From Tricholoma matsutake (lineage: Eukaryota > Basidiomycota > Agaricomycetes > Agaricales > Tricholomataceae), in contig AP026538.1 of the NCBI GenBank assembly GCA_026075535.2, positions 1,736,001-1,800,000 on the forward strand: a stretch of DNA of 64,000 bases. The letters run 5' to 3'. Under the pieces are notes generated by a model. It did not search any database and was not told where the DNA came from. It saw only the letters and a program-made list of their open reading frames with translations. The translations under genes and the position numbers were made by a program. Positions within the stretch are counted from its first letter, which is position 1, and every line of letters starts with the position of its first letter. This document shows, one piece after another, positions 1 through 12,482 of the stretch.

Positions 1-1320
1 CGGTTTGAACAGTTTGCAGCATACAAGACCCATACTTTCTACCAGCTCAGATGAAATCAGCACTGGGGGGGAACCATGGTCAATAAGCACTCGGATCGGG
101 GTAGGGGCACAAGTCAAAGGAGCATCAAGACAGCAATCCCACCAGAGATGGGATGGTAAGGAGAGGGGTTTTGTCATGTACTCTGAATCCTCATCCTCGG
201 ACGTCTCAAAGCTATCATTGCTCTCCATTTCAAAAACTCCAGCAACCACCATTGTTCCTAACGCCTTGAACATGGCCTTTACCTTGAGAGCTTCTGCCAA
301 CATTACATTCTTGCATGCTTCTGGAGTCAGCCTGCCTTTGTTTCCAAGGGGGCAATCCATAGTGAAATGACCTGCATAGAAATACCTGCAATGGAAACAA
401 CCATGGTGAGCCTTAAGAAGATCATGTTCAGCCATAGTGAGCTTAGTGGTGAATGGCAGGTTGTTGTTTGTTGCATTTGCGAGCACGCCTGGAGTGCTAG
501 CAGAAGTAGTGGGTGTAGTGGTAATTCCCAACCCTGCATTCAAACATGTCGTCTTTGTATTTGTGCATGCTGCCGACTGTGCAATCTTCACCCATTCATC
601 ATATTTGTTCTGATTTTCCACATCAAGGAGGTGGACCTGCTGGATCCAAGCTTCAAGGTCTGCAATACTGTTGAGGGTGCCATGGGTGTTATTAGCATCA
701 TAGGAACCTTTTAGGGCAACAGAGAGTCGAGGGACAAAATGAGCTCATAACTTGGCTTCTGCGATGTGGTAGTCTGAGCCTGCGATTCCTAGTTCAGTGT
801 TCACCTCCCTCACCACTTCCATCCATGAGAGGAAAGCCTGTGAGCTCTGCACCAAAATCTGCATAGCTACTAAATTGTCTTACCAGTTGGTAGGTAAAAA
901 CTTCTTCTTGAATTTGAGCATAAATGCAGGGAATGTGAGCAGGAGGAGGCAGTCATGATGCATGTTTACCCAGGATTGTACTGAGGATCCCTCGAAGTTG
1001 TAGATGATGTTCACAACTTATTCATCCTTGGCAATCTTCTTGTTCTGACAAAATCTGCAGCATGCATTTTTGAAGATCTGCACTGCTGCAATCATGATAT
1101 GCCCGGCTGATAGCACAGGGGCATGGTTGCCTTTGCCTCCGCTTACTACAGCAGGTGAATAGGGAGTACTATCCATTGGATTAGCTGGGACCGAGTCAGA
1201 GTCTGATGAGTCGGATGACAAGTCTGCAAGGCAATAACGTGGCAGTGACAGGGCAGGGGATGGCTGGGCATGGTCTGGGTCATGAGGGGGCTCAAAGATG
1301 TTGGTAAGGGAGCTATGCAT
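1..1320 (-). pseudogene. Degenerate gag-like protein of an LTR retrotransposon, running off the left edge
   Basis: Read on the minus strand, the sequence from 1320 down to the window edge keeps one main frame with several in-frame stops, for example TAA at 1018-1020. The start (MHSSLTNIFEPP) is followed by an acidic stretch, then a gag-like alpha-helical region (EGSSVQSWVNM, FLSWMEVVREVNTELG, EAWIQQVHLLDVENQ). Near position 400 comes a zinc-knuckle-like motif, CFHC followed by AGHFTMDC, with spacing CX2CX6HX4C, which is looser than the retroviral CX2CX4HX4C. Past it lies IRVLIDHGSPPVLIS, which resembles a retropepsin-type D-x-G active site, so protease and pol probably continue beyond the window. 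The family looks like an agaricomycete Ty3/gypsy-type gag. The assignment is by motif and pattern only. The stops make it non-functional. Copia-A sits just upstream of its start. Confidence 0.6.
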
Positions 1321-1394
1321 CCTCTACTCCAAGTGGTGAGAGGGGTACGAGTGGATGGTTTGTGAGACAGGATGTGGCATTGTGGACTGGTCAG

Positions 1395-1668
1395 TGTTGG
1401 AGCAGACTATATATGCTGCACAGGGGAAGAGACAACATGTTCCTTACAACCTACCTGGGGTTTAGTTAGACTTACAGCTAGGGTTAGCAGAGGTAAGAAC
1501 ACTGTATTCCTACTACGGTACAGTTTCTCCTTATATACATAATAATAAGGATGTCACATGACTCAGGAATGTGTTTACCACATGTATGCACAGTAAGCAC
1601 AGTAACATGTGTATGCTGCATGTATTGCCTCATGTATGCAGCATGTATCTCAGGGTTTAATTTCAACA
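1395..1668 (-). repeat. 3' LTR of copia-A
   Basis: Matches 6793-7066 over its full length apart from about five differences. It holds TATA-like TATATACATAATAATAAG and short repeats around CATGTATGCA. At one site this copy has ATGTT where the other has ACATT. Both are explained by an ancestral ACGTT losing its CpG on opposite strands. Confidence 0.93.
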
Positions 1669-1680
1669 CCCCCCCTCAAA
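1669..1680 (-). other. Polypurine tract of copia-A
   Basis: On the minus strand TTTGAGGGGGGG directly abuts the 3' LTR. This is the expected place for the plus-strand primer used in reverse transcription. Confidence 0.8.
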
Positions 1681-1700
1681 CTGTACAGTGCTCTAAGCAG

Positions 1701-4700
1701 CTAAGTTTGAATCTCAAAAGTAATTCTGAGAGAGTCTCTAAATTTCCTGAATAGGATGGCACCAAGGTTCTTTGTGAACATGTCAGCCGGATTATCACTT
1801 CCAGGAATGAAAACGACTGTGACTTTGTCATTTTCTATGCATTCGCAGGTATAGTGGTAGCGAATGTCTATATGTTTGGTCCTTCTTTCCTGACCTGGAT
1901 TTGATCTGATAAAGATGGATCCCTGATTATCAGCGCAGATTGGTATGCGCTTTAGTATATATCCAAGTTCCTGGAATAAGGACTCTATCCACACTATCTG
2001 TCGACAAGTGTTGGAGAGAGCCATGTATTTGGCTTCTGTGGATGACAGTGCTACAGTTTTTTGTAAATGGGACTGCCAGCACACAATGCCACTCACTAGA
2101 GTAGCAAAGTAACCCATTGTAGATTGGTGTTTGACAGTGTCAGCAGCCCAATCAGAATCTGTGAAGGCCTGTAGCCCTTCAGATTTCTCTCCATCGTAGA
2201 CAATATTATATTTCTGGGTTCCCACCAGATAGCGCATGATGTACATCGCTTTGTCTAGATGTTCTTGGCTAGGATTAGCCGAGAATTGCGACATCCTGAT
2301 TTCCACATAAGCGATATCAGGTCGTGTTCTGAGCATCAGATACAATAAAGATCTGATCACAGACTGATATCTTTATCTAAGCGCCGCATTTGGCATTGCT
2401 GTGTTTTCTGACGGTTTGTAACCAGTCGGGAGCAGAGTGGGGGCAGCTTTGGCATTTGTCATCTTGAACCTCTCAAGCACTTTGGCGAGATATTCAGTTT
2501 GATTGAGTTTGACTTTGCTTGCAGTCTGGGTGATGCGCATGCCTAAGAATTCCATGACTTTTTCAGTACTACGGCACTCCCAATGCTTCAGACAAGCATT
2601 CTTCTTTTCATCCACAAGTTTCTTGTTCTTCCCCATGAACAAGCCATCATCAACATAGACCAGTGCAATAACAATGCTGCCTGTCTTAGGATCCTTGTGT
2701 ATGAAAATGCCGGCATCAGAGCTGGCGTGCACAAACCCAATGGTGCGCATAAATGCCTCTAGCTCTTTCCACCATGCTAGTGAGGCCTGTTTAAGGCCAT
2801 ACAATGCTCAGCGTAAGTGCATTACTTTGTGCTCTTTTCCCTTGAGTCTGAAACCCTCAGGTTGATCCATATAGATCTCCTCTTCTAGTTTGCCATATAA
2901 AAATGCAGTTTTTACATCTAGACCGGTCATATACATGCCTTCTAGAGATGCAAGTGCAAACATGAGGTGTATGGTCTCGTAGCAGACTACTGGTGAGAAA
3001 ATCTCATCAAAGTCAATACCTTCGACTTGTGAAAAGCCTTTGGCCACAAGTCTGGCTTGTTTTCTTCCGTCCGATTTCACGGAGAAAACCCATCTATTTT
3101 TGATCATTTTTTGATTGTGTGGAAGATCAACAATGTCATAGACTTGTCGCTTGTGAAGAGCCTCTAATTCTTCATGACAAGCTTGTTTCCACTCAAGTTG
3201 CTGCTGCCGTGGTAGGCACGCAATATTGCGAAATTGGTTTGGAACTTGGCTTTTTTCACTTGATGGTGTGACTGCTTTTGACAACAGCCAGCAAATAAGC
3301 TTATCTCCATCTTCCTTGGTTATCTTTTGAATATAACCTGCTTTGTCCAGTTCCCCCATTGGGTGATCATGTTCTTGATTATTGGAATCGGGCACACTCT
3401 CGTGGGGTGCCGAACTCGGTCCAGCAACCAATTCTTGTTGTTGAGATCGTGGTCGTATTTGGTTATGATCCGAATCTTGACCCACAGATCTCTTCCAATA
3501 TTGATCACGTGCAATGTCTCTCTCTATGTCAGAGAGGAGTTGCTTCTCTCCATAGGTATTGCCGGGACGGTTTGGGATGTTCCTCTGCCTGCCTGATCAA
3601 CAGGGCAATTGCTGCCATTCCTGTTGATCTTCACATCTTGGATGAAAGTCCTCAGTGGTAACTGGAGGCAGTGGAGGAGGAGCATCAGTCACATCATCAT
3701 GTGCCTTTTGCTCACTTGGTACATCATCATCATCATCTTCCAATGATGGAGGAAGGGGCAGATGTTGTGGCAGTATAGAATCATCGCCATCCATTCCAGA
3801 TGAGTGGTTGTCATCTTCTGGTTCTGGATGCGGAAAATCACCAAGGTCTGTCTTGGCAGGAGTTTTAGCTCCGGGACAGCATGGGAACATCATTTCATCA
3901 AATAGTGCCGTAGCACCAATGAATATTGCACCACTAAGTCGCATGAAACAGTATGCTTTAATGCCATCTTCTAATCCAAGGTACGTCATTAACTCCGATC
4001 AAGGAGATAATGTGGTTGGACATTTTTCCTTGGGTAGATAGATGTAAGCACCGCAACCAAAAACCTTCAGATTGTTTAGATCTGGGCAGACCTTTGTCAG
4101 GTCCTCAAAAGGTGTCAGCCATTTCAGGCGTCTTATTGGGGTTCAATTGTATAGGTGTGTTGCATGTTCAATGCAAAATTCCCACCATGATTGTGGTAGA
4201 CAAGCGGTAAATTGCAGGGTTTGCGACTTTTCCATTATTGTCCTTATGGCGTGCTCTGCACACCTGTTCTGTTGGTGAACGTGGGGTGCAGACATCTCTA
4301 TTTTGATGCCAAAATCCTTGAGCATATTTTGTAGCTCACAATCTTTGAACTCCCCCCCTGGATCAACATGCCAGCGCTTGATTGTAGCGCCATACTGGGT
4401 CAAAGCCATTGCCTGAAATTGTCTAATCACTGCAGCAGCGTCAGACTTCTTTCTAAGGCACTGGACCCAGATATGTGACATTTTGTCATCCAGAAATACA
4501 ATAAAGTATTTATGTTTGTGGTACGATAGTACTGGGAGTTCCTTTAGATTGGAATGTATTAATTCAAAGGGTTTCTCTGCACGTGAATTTGATTTGGGAA
4601 AAGACTTTGAGGTCATTTTCCCTTCAGCGCACCCTGGACATATAATCTTGTCTTTAGGAATAATTAAATTCCTTGGGAATTTGATGGTGCTATTAGGCAT

Positions 4701-6578
4701 TTTCCCTAGCGCTTCTTTGGATGGGTGTCCAAGTCGCCTATGCCAAGTCAAGTAGTCAGCAATGTATATGGTTGTGACATTGACCTTTTTGGTGCTCATT
4801 ATATGAGTCTGAGCCCAATAAATTGTGTCACTTCTCCTAAGAGGGACACAATGCATAATTGGGTTTCCTTTCTCGATAAATGAAATGTGTGCAGAGGAAC
4901 CACGCACATCACTTCCATCTTGTAAGAAGACGCCCATTGACATTAATTGAGTATTAATGTCAGGTATGTAGTAGACGGGGTATAATCGTGTTTCATGTGT
5001 CTCTGACTTCCCATGACATACTACCTGATGTCTAATGAAGACTGCTCCTTTTCCTACTATATGAGTAGTACCTGTGGCTGTTTGGACCAAGGTAGAGTCC
5101 TTTCTTGGTAAAGGCTCATAGGAAGCGAAATCTTTCATTTCACCAGTGAAGTGTTTTGATGCACCTGAATCCATGATCCAGTCAGCACCTTTCTTACAAT
5201 TTCCATTTGCACACATAACACATATATTAAGATCTAAATAATTCCATGATACATTTAATAGTGGTAAAATTTCACATGAAAAGTTCGCTGTATTCATAGG
5301 AATATTAATCTTTGTGCTTGTGGCAGGGAAAAGGACTGACCTGTCATCATATGCTCCCATTTCAAGGGGTTTATCGATGAGTATCTCGTCGACGGCTTTC
5401 CATACTTCCTCATCAGACACCGGAGGTTCGGATCCAAGGAAGACGATGTCATCTTCTACCTCCTCGATTCTCAGTTCTGGTTCGATCCTCCTCCTCTTAC
5501 CTTCTTGCACTGTTAGGTGCTCTTCCAGCGGTCGCAGATTTTTTGCAGTGCACAGAAGATGCATTTGCTCAAGGGTGTCTCGAGCTTGCTGATATTTGGC
5601 ATAAACCAAACGAGAGGTAGAGGCTGCGCCCGTATATGCCTGTGGAGGCGGTCAGCGGTGAGGATCCCTTGTGGGAGTGTGGTCGCATTTTTTGATGCGC
5701 TGAATGAGCGGCATCAGTGGTATGATGGTGCCATTGCCATTTATGGTGGTAAAGGCACTGGAGGTGAGGTGGGTATGTTTCTCTTTTGGCTTTTCCTCCT
5801 TAGTCTTTTTGTCCCTGCGTCATCCACGTTTTCGGGACAAATCTCCATTGTTGTTTTGCCCTTCTTTGGGCTGCCATTTGGGGTTTCCCCCTTTGCATTT
5901 GACAGCGGAAAGTTTGTTGGCCTGAGGCTGGCCAGCAGGCTTTCCTACTGCCATGCGCCTTGAGGCTTCAGTGACAATGGAGTCCTTGACATGTTTAAAT
6001 GTCAAGGCACTAGTAGCGGTCGTGTTAAGGACCGTGGCGGATAAAGAATCATACTCGTGCAGCATTGCAGCAAGTAGGATCATTGCCTGAACTAGTTCGG
6101 GGATGGCAACGTTGGCAGCCATGAGGCGCTCGAACCTGTCAGCCATCTTAGCAATCTCTGGTGCAGGATTTGCAGCCGGAATTTTGATTGCTATTGCAGA
6201 CCTAAAGTCTGCAAAGACTTGGGAGGGGCCATCAACACCATAATCAGTGCAAATGAGGTCCCACACCTCCTCAGCAGTGTCCTTGGTGTTGGCACGCTGC
6301 CAAATGGAGGGGGCCAGGCAGAGCACTAGGCTACCAATAGCCTGGTCATTTTTGTTGCTCCAGGTCTGGAGCTTGGCAGTAGCTTTCGTCACTGTCAAAG
6401 GAGGCACCGGAGGCGGTCTGATTTCTGCCCCGCTAGTTATCTGCCAGAGGCCCTGAGACCTGAGCCACGCCTTCATGGAGTCGGCCCATTGAATGTCATT
6501 TGAGCCATTGAAAGTTTGTACGAGTTTTTCAAGGGTTGAAGACATGATTATGTGGTGGCAGCTGTTAAAAGTGCTCAA
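1701..6578 (-). pseudogene. Copia-A gag-pol polyprotein, one frame broken by nonsense codons
   Basis: About 1,626 codons stay in a single frame with no frameshift. Gag starts near 6578, and MSSTLEKLVQTFNG at about 6545 may be the true start. The protease shows MDSGASKHFTG (about 5170), the GAG-pre-integrase region HRRLGHPS (about 4740), and integrase DPGGEF (about 4355). Reverse transcriptase carries KNRWVF, LDVKTAF, YGLKQA and an intact YVDDGLF box (about 2660). RNase H carries ALSSTEAKYMALS (about 2035). Stops lie at about 5820, 5657, 4143, 3998, 3597, 2805 and 2361. All but the last (TAA) are TGA, and most sit where copia proteins usually have arginine, for example before ALYGLKQ and before SELMTYLG, which fits CGA to TGA mutation. 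The domains themselves are well kept. The element cannot make a full polyprotein as it stands. Confidence 0.92.
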
Positions 6579-6777
6579 TCAGTCTTTTATCCAAGAAAAC
6601 ATGTTTCACAATCTCAGGAAAAACACTCCTTCAGAGTGGTTAACCCTAGTCAACCTAGGTTTTAAGTGCAGCTTGCAGGGAGCACGATGCAGCTCATGAA
6701 GAGCACAAGGTTATAATTTGGAGACGATGAAGTCAACGTCGTTTGCAGCCAATTAAGGTGCATTCGCAACGTGCCCA

Positions 6778-6792
6778 GCAGGGCCCATAACC
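6778..6792 (-). other. Primer-binding site complementary to the anticodon arm of initiator tRNA-Met
   Basis: Directly inside the 5' LTR the minus strand reads GGTTATGGGCCCTGC. This pairs with GCAGGGCCCAUAACC, the anticodon stem-loop (anticodon CAU) of fungal initiator tRNA-Met, and not with a tRNA 3' end. Drosophila copia is known to use a 5' half of tRNA-iMet in this way. Copia-B has the same site. Confidence 0.8.
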
Positions 6793-7066
6793 TGTTGGAG
6801 CAGACTATATACGCTGCACAGGGGAAGAGACAACACATTCCTTACAACCTACCTGGGGTTTAGTTAGACTTACAGCTAGGGTTAGCAGAGGTAAGAACAC
6901 TGTATTCCTACTACAGTACAGGTTCTCCTTATATACATAATAATAAGGATGTCACATGACTCAGGAATGTGTTTACCACATGTATGCACAGTAAGCACAG
7001 TAACATGTGTATGCTGCATGTATTGCCTCATGTATGCAGCATGTATCTCAGGGTTTAATTTCAACA
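6793..7066 (-). repeat. 5' LTR of copia-A
   Basis: Direct repeat of 1395-1668. It carries the promoter for the minus-strand element. A TATATACATAATAATAAGG stretch near 6930-6950 is a plausible TATA region. The outer boundary is fixed by the GTCAG duplication. Confidence 0.93.
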
Positions 7067-7360
7067 GTCAGATTAGGTCGTTGAAAAAGTCCAGGGGGGG
7101 TGTCATTTATATACAAGTTCTATGGTCGCTATATGCACGAGAGATGATGATGCAAGGGTTGGTCATGACGTAGGGTTTCTGGTGCTTCTACTTGCGGTGG
7201 ATGTGACATGGTGTGGCGTGAGTTTAAATGAGAAGTTGCAGGTAACACGGAGATAACACTGGGGTAACACGGGATATTGTGCTGGTATTGATGTTGCTTC
7301 CTTTTTTGTATGAATTATGCTCTTCACAAAAAAAAAGTGGAAGGGAGAGTGCTCTCCCAA
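7067..7360 (-). repeat. Leader or LTR remnant of the LTR element whose gag is at 1-1320
   Basis: Removing copia-A joins 1394 to 7072, so this stretch is the 5' region of the same minus-strand element. On the minus strand it starts TGTTGGGAGAGCACTCTCCC at about 7360, which looks like an LTR start with a small inverted repeat, followed by an A/T tract. The second LTR would lie outside the window, so the LTR reading is inference. Confidence 0.45.
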
Positions 7361-7794
7361 CACTCAAGGACCAAGCTGTGAGGAATGCAGTATCAATTCA
7401 AGGGAGATTCTGTCTTCTATGACAAATGTATCATGTATGTAAAGGAACCTACATGTGATCGTCATGTGACATTGCAGATGACATAATCTAGTGATGTGCG
7501 TGTATGCGAGTTGTAAGAGAACGTTCTCTTACAATTACGACCCACCACATTTATCAAATGGGCAATGCATATCGCAGTAGGTACAACCTTCTATATGTAC
7601 TTGTCATTTGCCTATCAATATTTTCCTCTGTCATGCAGGATTGATGCAGTGAAGATCTCAAAAGTGATTTTTTATAGTTTTCGCCTGTACCCTTTATGCT
7701 GTGCTTACCTGACACCCCTTTATATGATTTCTTTCATCCTTTTGAACCATAAACAGCCGATGCAAGTTCAACTTCATACTTGTTGTGTCTGTAC
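7361..7794. other. Non-coding stretch with no recognisable feature
   Basis: No credible gene or RNA is visible. It holds a short palindrome, GAGAACGTTCTC, near 7522. It forms the left flank of copia-B and ends in the TGTAC copy of that element's target duplication. Confidence 0.5.
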
Positions 7795-8054
7795 TCTCGC
7801 AGTTGCAGGGGTACCGGAACGAGAAGCTAGAAACAAATAGGTAGAACCTCAGTGGTGGTTAAACACTGTATTGGGTAGTAAGTACCTAGAAACAAATAGG
7901 TAGACTACTATGAATAAGTAAGGTTATAACAAAGTAAGATAGAATGGGACTTACACCTCAGTGGTGGTTAAACACTGAGGTGGTATGATACCGGATAGAT
8001 GGAATTATAGAAAGAGTTACATAAGCGGTAACGGGTATGCACATGTGCTCGACA
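7795..8054 (-). repeat. 3' LTR of copia-B
   Basis: Near-identical to 12487-12746. Each LTR contains internal duplications of its own: GAAACAAATAGGTAGA occurs twice and CCTCAGTGGTGGTTRAACACTG twice. In element orientation it starts TGTCGAGCACATGTG. Confidence 0.93.
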
Positions 8055-8063
8055 CTCCCCCTC
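8055..8063 (-). other. Polypurine tract of copia-B
   Basis: The minus strand reads GAGGGGGAG directly before the 3' LTR, the standard position of the plus-strand priming tract. Confidence 0.75.
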
Positions 8064-8078
8064 AAGATGGACGTGGAA

Positions 8079-11000
8079 TTAGAGGACGCCGAGAAGGCTG
8101 CGGAACTTCTCGAACTTGAAACGAGCGAGTGATTTTGTAAAAATATCCGCAATCATGTTGTTTGTAGAACAATCGCATAATACGATGTGACCGGATGTGA
8201 CAGTTTGGTGAATGAAATGAAAATGAATGTCAATGTGTTTAGTGCGGCCATGGAAGGTGGAATCCTTTGCGAGGCGAACAGCACCTTGATTGTCGCAGAA
8301 AAGAGTGGTAGGTACTGAAAAAGAAAAGATAGAAGAAAGTTCAGTAAGTAATTTATGGATCCATAAAATGTCCTTTGAAGAATGAGTAAGTGCCACGTAT
8401 TCGGCTTCAGTGCTCGAAAGAGTGATGATGGGCTGTTTCTTCGAGCTCCAGGAGACAGCGCCGATGCCAAGAAAATAGACAAAACCGGAAATAGAGTGAC
8501 GGTGCATGTGAGAACCCCAGTCAGCATCCGAATACCCAGCTACATCAGAGTGTGAACCCCCGAGAATGAGTTTAAGTTCTTTGGTACCAGAAAGGTACCG
8601 AAAAACTCGAGCAATGGCGTGAATATGAGTTGTTTGAGGTGCGTCGAGGTACTGGGAAAGTGTTGATACTGCAAATGAAATATCGGGCCGCGTCATAATG
8701 GTGGCATACATGAGACAACCAATCATCTCTCGATATTTGGTTTTCTCGCTCAGCATGAGAAGCGTTGGTGAAACATGAGGCGAATCGGGTGTGAGATCGA
8801 CCCCAGCTTCCATAGGAGTAACAGCTGCCCGAGCATCTTTGAGGTCAAAACGCGCAAGGATTTGTTCGATGTAAGCTTGTTGTCCCAATGAAATGGTGTG
8901 GGCGGCTATGTCTCGGGTGATGCTGACACCGAGTAACCAGTTGATGGGACCAAGGTCAGAGATTTCGAACTGTTCTGGAAGTTGCTTCTGAATCAAAGTG
9001 TTAGCGCCATCCGTGGAATCCGCGATGACAGTAAAATCATCCATGGCAGCGGCAACGATTGTGAATTTGTCACTGTCGAATTTGTAAAAGACCGCTTTGT
9101 CAGTGATGGAAACCGTGTAACCGAGTTCGATGAAGAATTTCTTCACTTCGGCATACCAGTCGTGAGCTCCCTGCTTCAACCCATATACAGATACGAGCCA
9201 CTTGGAGACGACATTGGGGTTCCCTTTGAATTCCGGCGGTAATTTGCGGAAAGATTGGTAGTTTGGAGGAAGTTTCGAGTAGAGTGTGATGCCATCTTGC
9301 AATCGGCTGTTGAGGTACGCATTTTTCACGTCGCATTGATGGACAACGGCATTCTTCTGAGCTGCAAAGGACAGGAGAATGCGAAGAGTGGACGCACGCA
9401 CGGTTGGAGCAAAAGTTTCAACATAATCAACTCCGTATTGCTGCATATATCCCTTGACAACAAGCCGAGCTTTGTAACGGACAACCATGCCATTTTGATC
9501 ATGTTTTCGGCAGAATACATAGCGGCTGGGGATGATATTGGCATTGGGTGGTGGAATTACGGGGACCCAGGCGTTTACTTTCTCCATTTGGGTAAGTTCC
9601 ACCTCGATCGCATCCGACCAAGCTATACTCTCATCACCGTTTAACGCCTCCCTCAATGTTGGTTCATCCTCACTAATCGCCAATGCATGCTCCATGGATT
9701 GTCCAAACCACTCTGCTTCGTCTATGTCAAGCTCTACTCCCCCTGGTTCCAATGCTCCTTCTTCATCAAGCATGAAAGCTCCCTCGATGGTACCTGCAAA
9801 ATTGGCTGTAGTGCGTGACATGGCAGCATGTTTATGCTTTCCTTGGCCGTATTCTGCTTCGTCGAATTCGGGTAGACCTTTTAGAGAGTTTCGTCTTGTG
9901 GATCTTTGATGTGGAAGTGGTGCTGGTGTGTTCTGGGTGATTTCGGGGATTTCTGGATTATTATTGGGCGACATTTCGACGTTTTCGGATTCAGGGCTGT
10001 TGTTCGATGTGTCTGGAACATTTTCGACAGGTTTTTGAATGTCAGGAAAGGTGTTTGTTGGCTGGGGAAGGTCCGAATTGGTGAATACATCATTTTCCCC
10101 CTCAATTGGGACTTCGTCAGGCTGTAACGCCTCATCCTCATTGAAATAAACATCCCTCTCGATACTGACTCTGTTTTTCCCTGGCCAGTAGATCCTGTAC
10201 CCCTTTGATTCAGTGTCTACTCCCATAAATCGTCCTTCTTCAGCTCTCATGTCGAGTTTCCCAACGTTGAGCTTCTTCACCCACACTTTGCAACCCCAGG
10301 CACGGATACCTGATAAATCTGGCTTCTTGCCTGTCCCCATTTCATGTGGCATCTTCGAATCAGGAAGCGCGCGTGTGGGTACATGGTTGCGAATCCATAC
10401 ATGGTGGCAAACGGCTTCTGCCCAGAGATTCTTTGGCAAGCCAGCTGCATCCATCATTGCTCGAGCACCTTCGATGTGGGTACGATTTGCTTGTTCAGCT
10501 CCGCCGTTAGAAGCAGGAGAGTCATGGACAGTGAGGTGGCGGATAGTTCTGGAGTTTTCGAGGTGTTCGGTGAACTCATTACTTGTGAATTCCCCTCCTC
10601 AATCACAACCAAAAATTTGGATTGGAATTGGTCTCCCCCTCTGAACCTTAACCCATGCCTCATACTTCTTATAGTCAGCGAAGGACTCGGACTTCTGCCT
10701 CAAGAAGTAAACTTTCTCCTCGTGGCTATGCAGGTCCTGGAAAAGCAAATAATATCGCTTCCTTGCTATTGACTCGACTGCAGCTGGTCCCCAGACATTG
10801 GCTACGACTTTATCGCCATATGCCTTGTACTTGGTCTTGCTCTCCTTCGGGAATGGTTTACGTGTAGCCTTTGCTTTAATGCAGGCCTCACAGAACTCAG
10901 GCTTTGAGTTCAGATCCAGGTTAATCCCGGTAACCATCCCCTTTTCCACCATCCTCCGTAAGTCGTCGTGATTAACATGCCCCATTCGACGATGAAGCTC

Positions 11001-12482
11001 ACTGATTGACATCAGTTTCGAGGCGGTGTTCGCAACATGTGCGCTTGATGAATCTGGAGAGTCACTGACACGGTAGAGCCCTCGAACTTCGGGAATGCGA
11101 CCGATTATGTTCGACTTCGGGCTTCGAATAATGCAAGAGCCACCTTTGATGAAAAGAGAGTATCTGGCCTTGTCGACACAGGAGACAGACATCAAGGTGA
11201 AAGCCATATGCGGTGAGTAGTATGCGTTCTTCAATGTAATTGGGGTAGGCTTCTGATCCCCGTTCGGTAGCTCAATCTTGAGATCACCTTTGCCAAGCGC
11301 ACTGAAGGTATGTCCATCTGTGGCTCGTATAGGCTCAGGTTTGATTTCCTGATAATTTAGGAATCTTGAATGATCGGGTGAGAAATGTTGACTGGCGCCA
11401 CTATCAAGGATAGTTCCATTAGATCGGGAGGCAGTGTGAGCTTCGGATTGAAAATCGGAGGTGCAGATGAGAGCCATAGGGTCATCGGGAGTGGTATATG
11501 CAAACATGGCAAATTTTTCGGACTCATCATCTTCCAATTCCTTCTCTGCGACATTGGCGCTTGCTGATCCACTCCTCTTCTTCCACCATTCAGGCGCCTG
11601 GCCTTCTTTGCCTCCACCTTTCGCCCAGCACTGATCCTTCGTGTGCCCCTTTCTCTTGCAGTTTGAATTTGTGCAGAGAATGTCATTCCTGTCATTCCTC
11701 TTTGAATTATCCTTCCCCTTTCCATCTTTGGCTCTTGTCGTAGCTGCCATCATCGCAGCATTGGACTTATTGATATTGTCCTCAATTTCGACAGAATTCG
11801 CCTCTTCGGTGAGATGCCAGATAACATCGGATGAAGTGAGTTTCTTCCCCGTTTGATGAGCAGTGGCACTCAGGGTGGTGAATAAGGTTCGGAAGGTGGG
11901 CGCAAGTGAGAGCGAGGTGCGAAGATATGATACAAAGGACTCATCAGATACTGGGGAATTCATCTCAGCCAGCCTTTCTCTAATTTCGGTCATCTTTGCA
12001 ATGTGTTCCCTCATGCTCTGCCCCTCTGCATATCAAGCATTTTGAAGTTGAGTGAGGAGGTTCGTCTCATACAAGCTGCCTTTATCAGCATGGATTGAGA
12101 TCACTTTCTTCCACACAGCTGCGGCATCGGCCTCATTCTTGACTTGGAGGAACGTGGACCTGTCAATGGTCCTGTAAATGACCTCGCGAACGGCCGCTTG
12201 CATTTGATCATAGCTATCTTGATCTTGTTCATGCTTCTCGAGCTCATCGTCGGTCAACGGGGCTGTTGCGTGACGTTTGTAAAAAGTCCCGTTACGATCG
12301 TCGAGCTCTTCCGGCTTTCGCGCGGTACCCTGAACATGTCGTCGAAGTCCCTTCGAGGTGATGTAGTTTAAAATCCGCTCGGAGTATGTTGCCCAGTTTG
12401 CACTGTCTCCCCGAAGTTTGGGAAGAGATAAAACTTGGCTGTTGGATGTAGATGACATGTCGGATATATCTGCAGGGCCCAT
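8079..12482 (-). pseudogene. Copia-B gag-pol polyprotein, open except for two TGA codons
   Basis: 1,468 codons in one frame from 12482 to 8079. Gag comes first (SLPKLRGDSANWATYSERI). A zinc-knuckle-like CTNSNCKRKGHTKDQC follows near 11650. The protease site ILDSGASQHFS is at about 11400, the GAG-pre-integrase HRRMGHVNHDDL at about 10980, and integrase D-x-GGEF at about 10600. Reverse transcriptase has CDVKNAYLNS and VYGLKQGAHDW. Its catalytic box reads AAAMDDFTVIAD, so the usual Tyr-Val before Asp-Asp is replaced. RNase H has TLSSTEAEYVALTH at about 8400. The two stops (about 12033, inside NA-stop-YAEGQSM, and about 10599, inside D-stop-GGEF) are TGA at positions where arginine is expected. 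The first ATG lies inside the primer site, so the true start is more likely MSSTSNSQV eight codons on. Confidence 0.92.

Larger units (their letters stand above)
1395..7066 (-). mobile_element. Complete Ty1/copia LTR retrotransposon (copia-A)
   Basis: Two 274-bp direct repeats (1395-1668 and 6793-7066) bound one long minus-strand coding region. The element is flanked by the 5-bp target duplication GTCAG (1390-1394 and 7067-7071). It interrupts the leader of the older minus-strand element whose gag lies at 1-1320. The LTRs begin TGTTG and end CAACA in element orientation. A purine tract and a tRNA primer site lie just inside them. Domain order is gag, protease, integrase, reverse transcriptase, RNase H, which defines the copia superfamily. 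The LTRs differ at only a few positions, and most of these are CpG to TpG or CpA transitions, so insertion was fairly recent and was followed by deamination. Confidence 0.95.

Noticed and set aside
3655..4041. Plus-strand Ser/Gly-rich frame over copia-A
   Set aside because: It is the antisense shadow of the Asp/Pro-rich linker of the copia polyprotein.
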